A stretch of 64,000 bases of DNA. Source: Pseudomonadales bacterium (lineage in GTDB: Bacteria > Pseudomonadota > Gammaproteobacteria > Pseudomonadales > UBA5518). Shown in pieces: positions 16,647-25,708 of this stretch. A model generated the notes under the pieces. It was not told where the DNA came from and ran no database searches. It was given only the letters and a program-made list of their open reading frames with translations. Position 1 is the first letter of the stretch; each line of letters opens with the position of its first letter. The translations under genes and the position numbers were made by a program. The stretch lies in NCBI GenBank assembly GCA_022072145.1, contig JAJVIG010000010.1, forward strand, positions 20,490-84,489, read 5' to 3'.

Positions 16647-17672
16647 TCAGTGCTGGCAATCGACCAGGACTTTCAGCGCTTCCCCCTGGCGCCTGGCCTG
16701 CACGAAGGCTTCGTCGAAACGCGACAGCGGAAAGTGGTGGCTGATCAGCGGCCGCACGTCGACCGCGCCGGACGCGAGCATGTCCATCACGGCCGGGAAC
16801 TCGACCGGGTACTGGATCGCGGCCGTGATGACCAGTTCCTTCACCAGAAGATTGATCATGTTCAGTTCGACCGGTGCGAAGTGGACTCCGACCACGACGA
16901 TGCGCGCCCCCTTGCGGGCGAGGTCGCAGGCCTGCTGGAAGACCGCGCCCACACCGGTCGCCTCGATGAACACATCGGTGGCGGGGAAGGTGCCAGGCGC
17001 CGTGTCGGGCATGGCACCGCCGTGGCGTTCGATCAGGAAATCCTTCAATTCGCCCGCGTCGGCCCTGAAGGTGCCGAGCCCCAGCTGGCGGGCGACCGCG
17101 AGACGCGGTTCGGACAGGTCGACCACGATCACGTCGTTCGCGCCCTGGTAGCGCGCGCCGACCGCGGCCGCCAGGCCCACCGGCCCGGCGCCGAACACCA
17201 CGACCTTCGTGCCGGCCCCGATCTGTCCCTGGTTGACCGCATGCATGCCGACCGAGAACGGCTCGACCAGCGCGCCCAGGTCGAAATCGAGTTGCGGCGG
17301 CAGTCTCAGCAATCCCTCGGGATGCGCGGCCGCATCGCGGTAGACGATCCAGGGGGCGAAGGCACCCGCGAGGCCCGAGCTGCCGATGCCGTTGCCTCCG
17401 GCCTCGGGATTGACCACGACGCGGTCGCCTGCCCGCACATGGGTGACGTTGGCGCCGGCCTCGGCGACGACACCGCAGAACTCGTGCCCCAGCGCGAAGG
17501 GGCGCGCGGCGCCGGGGATGCCACCCAGCTTCGCGTAACTGAGGTCCGAGCCGCAGATGCCGCAGCGCTCCACGCGCACCAGCACGTCGTCCGGCCCCGG
17601 TACCGGACGCTCCACCGTGTCGATACGCAGGTCGTCGGGGCCGTGGATGCGCACCAGTGGCATCGTGTTCAT
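16647..17672 (-). CDS. Zinc-binding alcohol dehydrogenase family protein
   Basis: A 341-residue medium-chain dehydrogenase. The catalytic zinc site is visible: Cys37 in ERCGICGSD, His63-Glu64 in ALGHEFCG and Glu137 in LVEPFSVGMHA. The Rossmann fold has VVFGAGPVGLAAA at 158-170. The structural-zinc lobe, normally four Cys near residues 90-105, reads NPEAGGNGIGSSGLAG and has no Cys, so only one zinc is expected. It should oxidise an alcohol or polyol with NAD(P) in the cytoplasm. It follows the SDR by 14 bp and shares its operon; the pair could carry out consecutive redox steps on one carbon skeleton. Confidence 0.9.
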   Translation of the reverse strand: MNTMPLVRIHGPDDLRIDTVERPVPGPDDVLVRVERCGICGSDLSYAKLGGIPGAARPFALGHEFCGVVAEAGANVTHVRAGDRVVVNPEAGGNGIGSSGLAGAFAPWIVYRDAAAHPEGLLRLPPQLDFDLGALVEPFSVGMHAVNQGQIGAGTKVVVFGAGPVGLAAAVGARYQGANDVIVVDLSEPRLAVARQLGLGTFRADAGELKDFLIERHGGAMPDTAPGTFPATDVFIEATGVGAVFQQACDLARKGARIVVVGVHFAPVELNMINLLVKELVITAAIQYPVEFPAVMDMLASGAVDVRPLISHHFPLSRFDEAFVQARRQGEALKVLVDCQH

Positions 17673-17686
17673 GCAGGCGTCCTCCT

Positions 17687-18502
17687 TCAGACAGCCTGTT
17701 CCGGCGGTTTGCCACCGAGGAAGTTGTCGATCGCGTGGTTGGCGAGGTAATCGATGATCTGCTCGTCGGGAACCAGCTTCATCTTCTCGTGGTTCGCGCG
17801 GTGATTGGCCTCGGAGACGATCATCGGTTGCCTGCCGAGCGCTGCCATCGCCTCGTCGACGAGCTGTGCGGGCGTCTGGAAGCCTGAGGTGTCCAGATGC
17901 GCGTAGCCGGCGGCAGCGGTCGAGAGCGTCATGCCGCCGGCCACGGCCAGCACATCGACGTGGTACGGCGCGAATTCACGCCACAACGCCTGCCCCAGCG
18001 CGATCTCGTAGGCCTTCGAAGCAGAGTACGCGGCGTAGTACGGCGCGCCCTTCAATCCTGCGCCCGAGGACATCAGCACGATGCCGCCGCGCCGGCGCGC
18101 GAGCATCGGTCGCGCGTAGTGGTAGGTGAGCACCAGTGGACCGGTCACGTTGACGGCGAGGCGCATCTTCTCGAACGCGAGGTCCTTGTCGGGCTTGAAG
18201 AACGGGCCGACGTCGGCGATGCCGGCGTTGTAGACCAGCAGTCCGATCTCGCGCTCGCCGACCGCGGCCACGACCTGCTCCAGCATGTCGGGCGCGCCCA
18301 GATCGATCCTCAGCGGCAGGCAGTCCACGCCATGGCGTGCCTTCAGGTCCGCCGCGATCGCATCCAGCGCCGGCTGGTGGATGTCGATCACGACCACGTT
18401 GACGCCGCGCGCCGCGGCGTAGCGCGCATACGCCTCGCCGATTCCCTGCGCGCCTCCGGCAACCAGGGCCCAGGGTCCGTACTTGCAGGCGAAGTCGCTC
18501 AT
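17687..18502 (-). CDS. SDR family oxidoreductase
   Basis: A 271-residue classical SDR with a variant cofactor loop AGGAQGIG at about 15-22, DIH at the end of strand 2 (suggesting NAD preference), NAGIADVG, and the catalytic Tyr/Lys in AAYSASKAYE. The C-terminal region (SEANHRANHEKMKLVPDEQIIDYLANHAIDNFL) is longer than usual and resembles SDRs of hydrophobic-substrate metabolism. ATG 18502 is preferred because the upstream in-frame ATG gives an unrelated lead. It is first in a minus-strand operon with the alcohol dehydrogenase and the small protein, and divergent from the DUF1254 gene, so 18503-18633 carries the promoters. Confidence 0.88.
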   Translation of the reverse strand: MSDFACKYGPWALVAGGAQGIGEAYARYAAARGVNVVVIDIHQPALDAIAADLKARHGVDCLPLRIDLGAPDMLEQVVAAVGEREIGLLVYNAGIADVGPFFKPDKDLAFEKMRLAVNVTGPLVLTYHYARPMLARRRGGIVLMSSGAGLKGAPYYAAYSASKAYEIALGQALWREFAPYHVDVLAVAGGMTLSTAAAGYAHLDTSGFQTPAQLVDEAMAALGRQPMIVSEANHRANHEKMKLVPDEQIIDYLANHAIDNFLGGKPPEQAV

Positions 18503-18633
18503 CGGTATGTCCTTGTCGGTGGTGGCAGCGGGTTGCGTGTACAGCAGGCGCCAGTCTAAAGCACAATCCGTGCTGCGTAGCGTGGCTGCGGGGATCAGCC
18601 GTTGTGTGCGCATCAACCGATCGGGAGCGGACC

Positions 18634-20034
18634 ATGCCGAATCGTCTCGCCAGCATGCTGATGGCCTGCCTGTTGTGGATCATGGTGCCGTTTGCGGCAT
18701 CGGCTGCGGACATGGCGCCCGGGCCGCAGCGCGTGCGCGAACTCGCGCGCGCGGCCTATGTATGGGGCTATCCGATGGTCGACATGTACGCGATCCTGCG
18801 CAGTCATGTGCTGGATCCCGCCTCGGGCGAGTACAAGGCGCCTTTCAATCATGTGGGGCACCTGCGCCAGGTGGGCACCCCGGACGACCGGGTCGTCGTC
18901 GCGCCGAACCTCGACACGCCCTACTCCTATGCGTGGCTTGACCTGCGCGCCGAGCCGGTGGTGATCACGGTGCCCGCGTTCGAGGCGGGCCGTTACCTGT
19001 CGCTGCAGATCAGCGATCTGTACACGTGGATCGTCGGCTACGTGACGCCGCGCACCAACGGCAACGCCGGCGGGGATTTCCTGGTCGCGCGCGAGGGCTG
19101 GCAGGGCGAGGTGCCCCCCGGCATCCGGCAGGTGTTCCGTTCGCCCACCGATCTCGCGCTCGGTTTCTTTCGCACGCAGTTGCTGAACGCAGACGACCTG
19201 CCGAACGTGCACCGGCTGCAGGACGGGATCGGGGTGCGTCCGCTGTCGGCGTACCTGGCGGGAACCGGCACGTCCGCTCCGGCACCGATGCCGGTGCCGA
19301 TCGCCGCCATCGATGTGCGCAGGACGCCGACCGATCCCGCGTTCTTCGACGTACTGAACTGGATGCTGCGCTTCCTGCCGGTGCTGCCGGAGGAGCAGCA
19401 ACTGCGCCGGGATCTGGCGACGATCGGCATCGTCGCCGGGCAGCCGTTCCGGCCCGACGAGGCAACACGTGCGGCCGTGATCGCCGGCATGGAGGATGGG
19501 CTGGCCGCGATCCAGCGCCGCGCGGCAGCGGTGCGTTCCTCGGCGGAGATCTTCGGCTCGCGGGAATTCTTCGCCGGCGATCATCTGACGCGCGCGGGCG
19601 GTGCGATGCTCGGCATCCTCGGAAACTCCGCCGAGGAGTTCCTCGGCATCGGCTACCCGGCTGACGCGGAGGGGCGGCCCTTCGACGGGAAGCGGCGCTA
19701 CCGCATCCGTTTCGACGCCGACGACATGCCGCCGGTCGGCGCGTTCTGGTCGATCACGGTCTACACGGCCGAGCGCCTGCTGTACGCGAACCCGCTCGCA
19801 CGCCATGCGATCAACAGTCCGATGGTGCCCGCCCTGGTGCGCGATGCCGACGGCGGCATCACGATCGACGTCCAGCACGCATCCCCGGGGACGGAACGCG
19901 AAACGAACTGGCTGCCGGTGCCGCGGGCCCCGTTCATCCTGACGTTCCGTGCCTATCAACCCGGCGAGGCGATCCGCGACGGTTCGTGGACGGCGCCACC
20001 GGTGGTGCCGCTGCCGAACGGAGGTGAACCATGA
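18634..20034 (+). CDS. DUF1254/DUF1214 domain-containing exported protein
   Basis: A 466-residue protein with a signal peptide (residues 1-24, MACLLWIMVPFAASA). An N-terminal DUF1254 domain (AYVWGYPMVDMYAILRSHVL, VVVAPNLDTPYSYAWLDL) is followed by a C-terminal DUF1214 domain (FWSITVYTAERLLYANPLARHAINS). This two-domain architecture is widespread in proteobacteria and its biochemical role is not settled. The start is supported by GGGAGCGG just before ATG 18634. The stop overlaps the cytochrome P450 start (ATGA, 20031-20034), so the exported protein and the cytoplasmic P450 are made together. It may handle a hydrophobic substrate or product in the periplasm; that is inference. Confidence 0.87.
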   Translation: MPNRLASMLMACLLWIMVPFAASAADMAPGPQRVRELARAAYVWGYPMVDMYAILRSHVLDPASGEYKAPFNHVGHLRQVGTPDDRVVVAPNLDTPYSYAWLDLRAEPVVITVPAFEAGRYLSLQISDLYTWIVGYVTPRTNGNAGGDFLVAREGWQGEVPPGIRQVFRSPTDLALGFFRTQLLNADDLPNVHRLQDGIGVRPLSAYLAGTGTSAPAPMPVPIAAIDVRRTPTDPAFFDVLNWMLRFLPVLPEEQQLRRDLATIGIVAGQPFRPDEATRAAVIAGMEDGLAAIQRRAAAVRSSAEIFGSREFFAGDHLTRAGGAMLGILGNSAEEFLGIGYPADAEGRPFDGKRRYRIRFDADDMPPVGAFWSITVYTAERLLYANPLARHAINSPMVPALVRDADGGITIDVQHASPGTERETNWLPVPRAPFILTFRAYQPGEAIRDGSWTAPPVVPLPNGGEP

Positions 20035-21218
20035 TCGCGACGCCGGCATTCCTGCCCGAGGTCGATTTCGCGCGCGACGAACTGCCCGGGCTGCACGAGG
20101 TTCTGGACACGCTGCGGGCGCAGGGCGCGGTGGTTCCGGTGCGCTACTTCGGCGAGACGGTGTGGCTGATCACGCGCCACGCGGAGCTGAAGCAGGCCTT
20201 CGCAGACGAGGAGCACTTCCCGTCGGAGGCCGCGTACACCGTGCACTCCGAACCGTCGATGGGCAGGACGCTGCAGACGATGTCGGGCGACCGCCACCGC
20301 GTGAACCGCACGCTGGTCTCGAAGCCGTTCTTCCCGCGTGCGGTGCGCCAGCTCGTCGAGACGCTGATCGTGCCGGTCGCGGACGAACTGCTCGATCGCA
20401 TCGGCGACGCCGACGAGGTCGATCTGGTGCAGGCGTTCACGCGGCCGTATCCGTTCACGGTGATCACGCGCATGCTCGGCATCCCGGTCGACGACGAAAG
20501 CCGGTTGCTCGCTTGGGCGCTGAAGCTGATCGACTATCCCTGGGACCCCGAGGGCGCGCTGCGGGCGCGGCGGGAGTTCGCCGACTACGTGCAGCCGATC
20601 ATCGACGCGCGACGCGCGCAACCCGGAGAGGACGTGATCTCGCTGCTGGCCGGCGCCGAGTTCGAGGGGCAACGCCTCGACGACGAGGAGATCCTGTCGT
20701 TCCTGCGCCTGCTGTTCCCGGCCGGCTCCGACACCACCTACAAGGTGGGCGGCAGCCTGTTCTACGCGGTGCTCGCGGATCCCGCCGTGCGTGAGCTCGC
20801 GCTGTGCGACGAAGCCGGCCGCGCGGCCATCGTGCAGGAGGCGCTGCGCTGGCAGCCGCCGACGGCGCTGCTGCCGCGGCGTTGCGCGAAGGACACGCGC
20901 CTCGGCGGGGTGTCGGTCGCGGCCGGGGACTGGATCCTGTTCGGCATCACCGCGGCCAACCGCGATCCGGCGGTGTTCGCCGATCCGCGGCGCTTCGATC
21001 CCCGGCGCAGCGAGAAGAACCTGGCCTTCGGCCACGGCGAGCATTTCTGCCTCGGCTCGCACCTCGCGCGTCGCGAACTCGAAACCGCGCTCGAGCGCGT
21101 GTTGCGGCGCTTCCCGGCGATCCGCCTCGCGCCGGACCGGCAGGTGCGCTTCAGCGGCGCGGTGCTGCGCGGCACGCCCGAGCTGTGGGTGCGCCTGCGC
21201 CCCGACGCGGGAACCTGA
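20031..21218 (+). CDS. Cytochrome P450
   Basis: A 395-residue soluble bacterial (class I type) P450. The I-helix has AGSDTT at 231-236 for oxygen activation, the K-helix ExxR is Glu270-Arg273 (EALR), and the heme loop FGHGEHFCLG has the axial ligand at Cys340. It should hydroxylate an organic substrate with electrons from a ferredoxin and reductase pair; neither partner gene is adjacent. The ATG overlaps the DUF1254 stop by 4 bp. The substrate is unknown. The P450 family assignment is secure from the three motifs. Confidence 0.95.
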   Translation: MIATPAFLPEVDFARDELPGLHEVLDTLRAQGAVVPVRYFGETVWLITRHAELKQAFADEEHFPSEAAYTVHSEPSMGRTLQTMSGDRHRVNRTLVSKPFFPRAVRQLVETLIVPVADELLDRIGDADEVDLVQAFTRPYPFTVITRMLGIPVDDESRLLAWALKLIDYPWDPEGALRARREFADYVQPIIDARRAQPGEDVISLLAGAEFEGQRLDDEEILSFLRLLFPAGSDTTYKVGGSLFYAVLADPAVRELALCDEAGRAAIVQEALRWQPPTALLPRRCAKDTRLGGVSVAAGDWILFGITAANRDPAVFADPRRFDPRRSEKNLAFGHGEHFCLGSHLARRELETALERVLRRFPAIRLAPDRQVRFSGAVLRGTPELWVRLRPDAGT

Positions 21219-21224
21219 GGCCCG

Positions 21225-22302
21225 ATGATCCGCGTGCAGCGAAATCGACCGCGCCGGCGCTCGCGTATCCCGCGCATTCCGGCGCGCAGCACCACGCTGC
21301 CGCGGATCCTGCGCCGTTTCTACGTTGCGCTGGTCATCCTGTTGGGCGCCACCGTGCTCGGCACGCTCGGCTTCCACTACGGCGCCGAGCCGGCGCCGCA
21401 CTGGAGCGATTCGCTGTACATGACGCTGATCACGATCAGCACCGTGGGGTACGGCGAGGTGGTGCCGGTCGATACGCCGGCCGAGCGCATCTTCACCGGA
21501 TTGTTGTCGATCGCCGGCTTCGGCGTGCTGACCTTCCTGTTCACCAGTCTCACGGTCTTCTTCCTCGAATCCGATCTCGACTACACGCTGCGGAGGCGCC
21601 GCATGGAACGAAGGATCCGCAAGCTACGCGACCACTACATCGTCTGCGGCTTCGGACGGGTGGGGCGCAACGTGGCCACCGAGCTGCGCCTCACGCACCG
21701 GCAGTTCGTCGTGATCGATACCCAGGAGGCGCAGCTCACCTCGCAGGCGGAGCACTTCCCCGAGCTGCTGTGGCTGGCCGGCGACGCCAGCGACGACGAC
21801 CAGCTGCTGGCGGCCGACATCGACGATGCGCTCGGGGTGTTCGCGGTCACCGGCGACGACAGCCGCAACCTGATGATCGCGCTGACCGCGAAGCAGCTGA
21901 ACCCGAAGGTGCGCGTGGTCGCGCGCTGCCACGAGGTGCGCAATATCCCGAAGCTGCGCAAGGCAGGCGCGGACGCGATCGTCTCGCCGGACTTCACCGG
22001 CGGCATGCGCATCGCCTCGCAGATTACGCCCGCACGTGGTGTCGTTCCTCGACGAGATGCTGCGTTCGGAGCAGCGGCTGAGACTGGAGGAAGTGCCGGT
22101 GCCGGAGACCAGCGGGGGATGCTCGCTCGCCGACATCGGGCGCCGTGGCGAGGGCTACGTGGTGGTTGCGGTGCGCGAGGCCGAGGACTGGGTGTTCAAC
22201 CCGCCCGACGAGTTCCGGCTGCAGGCGGGGCAGGTCCTGATCGCGATGGTTTCCCCGGACGGACACACGGAACTGCTGCGTAACGCCGGCTGTACCGGCT
22301 GA
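21225..22302 (+). pseudogene. Potassium channel with TrkA-N/TrkA-C (RCK) domains, frameshifted
   Basis: The first frame (from ATG 21225) encodes a two-TM K+ channel: TM1 at about 33-50, selectivity filter TVGYGE at 73-78, TM2 at about 90-115. A cytoplasmic Rossmann RCK domain follows (CGFGRVGRNVATEL from 141). Homology in this frame stops at GGMRIASQ, near base 22022. The expected continuation RPHVVSFLDEMLR, with a complete TrkA-C domain (GEGYVVVAVREAEDWVFNPP, LIAMVSPDGH), continues in the +1 frame and ends at 22302. One extra base or two missing bases near 22023 explains it. As read, the protein would keep pore and ligand domain but lose TrkA-C, ending in an Arg/Gly-rich tail at 22283. It could be a real mutation or a sequencing error. 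Confidence 0.82.
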
Positions 22303-22312
22303 GCGCGTCCGG

Positions 22313-23227
22313 CTACAGCAGCGCCAGACCCGCGCCGGCCGCAGCGATGCCGATCGCGAGGTGCGCCCAGCTCCAGTAGCGAAAGCGCGCGGCGATGCGT
22401 TCGGGCAGCGCGTTGGCGAGCAGGAACAGCCGGCCGTCGTCCGGGCGCGTCAGTGTGTGCACAGGTCGCGACGAGGCGGCCTTGGCGATGCGGCGCTCGC
22501 GCACCTCGTGCTGCGCGGCGAGGCGTGCATCCTCCCATTCGCGCAGATCGACCTGCCCGTCGCCGTCGCGGTCGAAGCGCGCGCGCAGCCGTTCGCCGTC
22601 GCGCTTCCAGGTGGCGAGCAGCGTGGCGACCGCGGTGCGTTCCTCGCTCGCGTCGGGGGCATCCGCGCGCGTGGTGTCGAAGGCGCCGATCGCATACAGC
22701 ATCGCGCCGTGCGGCAGCATCCACTCGGTGAATTCACGGTCGCCCTCGCGCCAGCTGCGGCCGCTGCCGGACAGCACCTCGGCCCCGGCGGGCAGCACCA
22801 CGCAGCGGCCGCTGTCGTCGACCAGCTGGAACGGGTCCAGACTGCGTCCGTGGTCGATCGTGTCCCACTCGCCGCGGCTGTCGCGCCGGCGCACACGCCA
22901 GGCGTGCCAGCAGCAGGGCGTGCGGCTCAGCCGGCTGGCGACGGTGGTCGCGGGCACCGGTTCGCAGCGTCCGAACAGTTCGACGTAGCCCTGCGCCGCC
23001 GAGGCGATGCGCGAGGTCGGCAGGTCGTGGATCTGGCGGTAGCGGCGGTAGTTCGCGGCCCATGCGAAGACGCTGATCGCCGCGATCGCCAGCAGCGCCC
23101 ACGGCCAGACCCCGGCGCGTTCGGACTCGGCGGCCCCGATCAGGACGACGATCTGCGCGGTGCCGCCCAGCCAGGCCGGCCCGTGCAGCCGGGTGGACGT
23201 AAGGGTGCGGATCCGGCGCGCGGGCAC
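22313..23227 (-). CDS. Membrane protein with GIDE-like domain and EF-hand
   Basis: A 304-residue protein with hydrophobic segments at about 20-57 and 285-304. A central part (GYVELFGRCEP, LSRTPCCWHAWRVRR, DPFQLVDDSGRCVVLPAGAE) resembles the GIDE-type domain of bacterial relatives of the mitochondrial ligase MUL1; no RING finger is seen. A canonical EF-hand loop DRDGDGQVDLRE lies at residues 219-230 with Asp219, 221, 223 and Glu230 in calcium-ligand positions, on the same side as the GIDE-like part. The start is a GTG 4 bp behind the LemA gene, so the two form an operon. LemA and GIDE-like genes are commonly neighbours. The function, perhaps envelope stress or calcium sensing, is inference. 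Confidence 0.7.
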   Translation of the reverse strand: MPARRIRTLTSTRLHGPAWLGGTAQIVVLIGAAESERAGVWPWALLAIAAISVFAWAANYRRYRQIHDLPTSRIASAAQGYVELFGRCEPVPATTVASRLSRTPCCWHAWRVRRRDSRGEWDTIDHGRSLDPFQLVDDSGRCVVLPAGAEVLSGSGRSWREGDREFTEWMLPHGAMLYAIGAFDTTRADAPDASEERTAVATLLATWKRDGERLRARFDRDGDGQVDLREWEDARLAAQHEVRERRIAKAASSRPVHTLTRPDDGRLFLLANALPERIAARFRYWSWAHLAIGIAAAGAGLALL

Positions 23228-23231
23228 GGCA

Positions 23232-23813
23232 TCAGGAACGGAACAGCGCGCCGACGTCGACGTCGGCCGTCTCGGCGGCCGCGAACTCCAGCAGTTCGGC
23301 CGCCTTGAAGCCGAACCAGCGCGCGATCAGCACGTCGGGGAACTGTTCGATGCGCACGTTGTTGAGGTTCACCGACTCGTTGTAGAACTCGCGCCGGTCG
23401 GCGATCCCGTCCTCGAGCGCCGAGATGCGCGTCTGCAACTGCTGGAAGGTCTGGTTGGTCTTCAGATCCGGGTAGGCCTCGGCGAGCGCGAACAGCCGGC
23501 CCAGCGAGGCGCGCAGCCCGCCCTCGGCGGCGCCCAGCGAACGCACGTCGCCCGATTCCTGCGCCGCGTGCACGCGCGAACGCGCCTCCATCACCTTCGT
23601 CAGCGTTTCCTGTTCGAACTGCATGTACTGCTTGCAGGTCTCGACCAGCTTGGGCAACTCGTCGTGACGCTGCTTGAGCAGCACGTCGATATTCGCCCAC
23701 GCGCGGGTGACGTTGTGCTTGAGCCGCACCAGTGCGTTGTACAGCATGATGGCGTAGACCGCGGCCAGCAGCGCCAGGGCCAGCACGACGAGGGTTGCGA
23801 TGCTCATGGTCAT
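23232..23813 (-). CDS. LemA family protein
   Basis: A 193-residue protein with one N-terminal membrane anchor (residues 4-24) followed by the long antiparallel helical bundle of the LemA family: YNALVRLKHNVTRAWANIDV, LLKQRHDELPKLVETCKQYM, LFALAEAYPDLKTNQTFQQL and YNESVNLNNVRIEQFPDVLI are family hallmarks. LemA proteins are membrane-anchored and of unsettled function. It is the first gene of a two-gene operon with the EF-hand GIDE-like protein. A second in-frame ATG at 23807 is also possible. Confidence 0.92.
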   Translation of the reverse strand: MTMSIATLVVLALALLAAVYAIMLYNALVRLKHNVTRAWANIDVLLKQRHDELPKLVETCKQYMQFEQETLTKVMEARSRVHAAQESGDVRSLGAAEGGLRASLGRLFALAEAYPDLKTNQTFQQLQTRISALEDGIADRREFYNESVNLNNVRIEQFPDVLIARWFGFKAAELLEFAAAETADVDVGALFRS

Positions 23814-23980
23814 TCTCGCGGCAACAGGTCGACGCAGAGTCTAGACCGTCGCGGACCGTCGCGCCGCTCCCCGACACCGGGTGATCCCGATCCGGGGTGG
23901 CGCGCGTATCATCACCGGCATGTCCCGGTGAGCGCGGACGCGGAGCCGCCAGCGCACCGGGCACGAACCAGGAGACCGCC

Positions 23981-24937
23981 ATGCCGACCACCAGACCGCG
24001 CTCCGGCCACAGTGCCCGCATCGCCTCGTCGGAGCTCACGCCGCAGTCGGTGTGGCTGCGCCGGCGCGAGTTCGTGCTGGCGGGGTTGGCCGCGGGGCTG
24101 CTGCCGGGCGTGCTGCGTGCGGCGCCGGACGGCGCAGGGTTGTCGTACACACGCAATGCGCGCTACGGCGCCGGCGAGACACCGAACAGTTACGAGGACA
24201 TCACGACGTACAACAACTTCTACGAGTTCGGCACCGGCAAGGAGGACCCGGCGCGGCGTGCGGGCAGGTTCCGCCCGGCGCCGTGGAGCCTGCGGATCGA
24301 GGGCGAGGCGGACCGCACCGGCGTGTTCGCGCTGGAAGACATACTGCGGCCGCATCCGCTCGAGGAGCGGGTCTACCGCCTGCGCTGCGTCGAGGCGTGG
24401 TCGATGGTGGTGCCGTGGGTCGGCTTCCCGCTCGCCGACCTGCTGCGCCGCTTCGCCCCAACCTCGCGCGCGAAGTACGTGGCGTTCACGACGGCGGCGA
24501 TACCGGAGCAGATGCCCGGTCTGGCGTACCGCGTGCTCGACTGGCCGTACGTCGAGGGTCTGCGCATCGACGAGGCGATGCATCCGCTCGCCTTCGTCGC
24601 GACCGGACTCTACGGCCAGCCGCTGCCGAACCAGAACGGTGCGCCCTTGCGCCTGGTACTGCCGTGGAAGTACGGCTTCAAGAGCATCAAGTCGATCGTG
24701 GCGATCCGCTTCACAGCAACGCAGCCGCCTACCTCGTGGAACCGGGCCGCGCCGCGGGAGTACGGCTTCTACGCCAACGTGAATCCCGCGGTCGACCATC
24801 CGCGCTGGAGCCAGGCGCGCGAGCGGCGCATCGGCGCCGGCGTGTTCGGCGCGCGGCGGCCCACGCTGGCGTTCAACGGCTATGCGGAGGAGGTGGCTTC
24901 GCTGTATGCGGGAATGGACCTGCGCCGCCATTTCTGA
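23981..24937 (+). CDS. msrP: Protein-methionine-sulfoxide reductase catalytic subunit MsrP (YedY)
   Basis: A 318-residue periplasmic molybdoenzyme that repairs oxidised methionine in envelope proteins. A twin-arginine signal is visible ([21 protein letters not shown], from residue 28), followed by the family segments [14 protein letters not shown] and [21 protein letters not shown]. Cys136 is the molybdenum ligand. Residues [32 protein letters not shown] complete the sulfite-oxidase-like fold. ATG 23981 has AGGAG about 8 bp upstream. The downstream gene is its membrane partner MsrQ, overlapping by about 32 bp. The assignment is firm. Confidence 0.95.
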   Translation: MPTTRPRSGHSARIASSELTPQSVWLRRREFVLAGLAAGLLPGVLRAAPDGAGLSYTRNARYGAGETPNSYEDITTYNNFYEFGTGKEDPARRAGRFRPAPWSLRIEGEADRTGVFALEDILRPHPLEERVYRLRCVEAWSMVVPWVGFPLADLLRRFAPTSRAKYVAFTTAAIPEQMPGLAYRVLDWPYVEGLRIDEAMHPLAFVATGLYGQPLPNQNGAPLRLVLPWKYGFKSIKSIVAIRFTATQPPTSWNRAAPREYGFYANVNPAVDHPRWSQARERRIGAGVFGARRPTLAFNGYAEEVASLYAGMDLRRHF

Positions 24938-25538
24938 AGGCCGGCACCGCCTGCGCCTGCTGAAGGCGGCCGTTTTCCTTGCCTGCCTCGCACCGCTGGC
25001 GGCGCTGTTTGCGCGCGGACTCGGCGTCGGCGGCGCGACGCTGGGCGCGAACCCGGTCGAGTTCGTGCTGCACGCGCTCGGCAAGTGGGGGCTGAACTTC
25101 CTGCTGCTCACCCTCGCGGTGTCGCCGTTGCGCGCCATCATCGGGCGTGCGTGGCCGCTCGGGTTCCGCCGGATGCTGGGCCTGTTCGCGTTCTTCTACG
25201 CGACACTGCATCTGCTGTGCTGGCTGGTGCTCGATCAGGGGCTGTACCTGCAGGGGATCGCCGCCGACATCGCGAAGCGGCCGTTCATCACCATCGGCGT
25301 GCTGGCGTACCTGCTGCTCGTCCCGCTGGCCGTGACCTCCACCGACCGCATGCTGCGCCGGCTCGGCAGGCGCTGGAAGACGCTGCACCGGCTGGTCTAC
25401 GCGGTCGTGCTGCTCGGGGTGTGGCACTACTACTGGCTGGTCAAGGCCGATGTGCGCGAGCCGCTGTTCTACCTCGCGATGACGCTGCTGCTGCTCGGCT
25501 GGCGGGTGCGCACGCGGCTGCGGCGCACCTGTCCGTAG
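24906..25538 (+). CDS. msrQ: Protein-methionine-sulfoxide reductase heme-binding subunit MsrQ (YedZ)
   Basis: A 210-residue inner-membrane b-type heme protein with about six transmembrane helices (ferric-reductase-like domain) that passes quinol-derived electrons to MsrP. Likely heme-ligand histidines are in ATLHLLCW and in [24 protein letters not shown] 24906 is chosen because GGAGG lies upstream and the protein then has normal length; ATG 24882 would add eight residues. The start lies inside the end of msrP, implying coupling. The TAG stop (25536-25538) is part of the GTAG head of a REP-like palindrome, so the exact C-terminus (RRTCP) was set by that repeat. Confidence 0.92.
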   Translation: MREWTCAAISEGRHRLRLLKAAVFLACLAPLAALFARGLGVGGATLGANPVEFVLHALGKWGLNFLLLTLAVSPLRAIIGRAWPLGFRRMLGLFAFFYATLHLLCWLVLDQGLYLQGIAADIAKRPFITIGVLAYLLLVPLAVTSTDRMLRRLGRRWKTLHRLVYAVVLLGVWHYYWLVKADVREPLFYLAMTLLLLGWRVRTRLRRTCP

Positions 25539-25708
25539 GTTCGGCCTGCGGCCGAACATTTGTCCGGGCGCAGCCCGGACCACGTGCGCCGGCGTCCGGT
25601 GTTTGGCGCGTGCGTGGACGTGCCCGGCGTAGGTTCGGCCTGCGGCCGAACAGGTCCCCGTAGGTTCGGCCTGCGGCCGAACATTTGTCCGGGCGCAGCC
25701 CGGACCTA
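25536..25708. repeat. REP/BIME-like palindrome array A
   Basis: Five palindromes lie between the convergent msrQ and hyfI-like genes. Three copies of GTTCGGCCTGCGGCCGAAC occur at 25539-25557, 25633-25651 and 25664-25682. Two copies of GTCCGGGCGCAGCCCGGAC occur at 25562-25580 and 25687-25705. Read on the minus strand the second type becomes GTAGG plus a palindrome, so the two types are inverted variants of one element with a conserved CGTAGG head. This is the form of classical REP sequences with the GTAG tetranucleotide recognised by RAYT transposases. The left end gives the TAG of msrQ and the right end the TAG of the hyfI-like gene. Confidence 0.88.
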
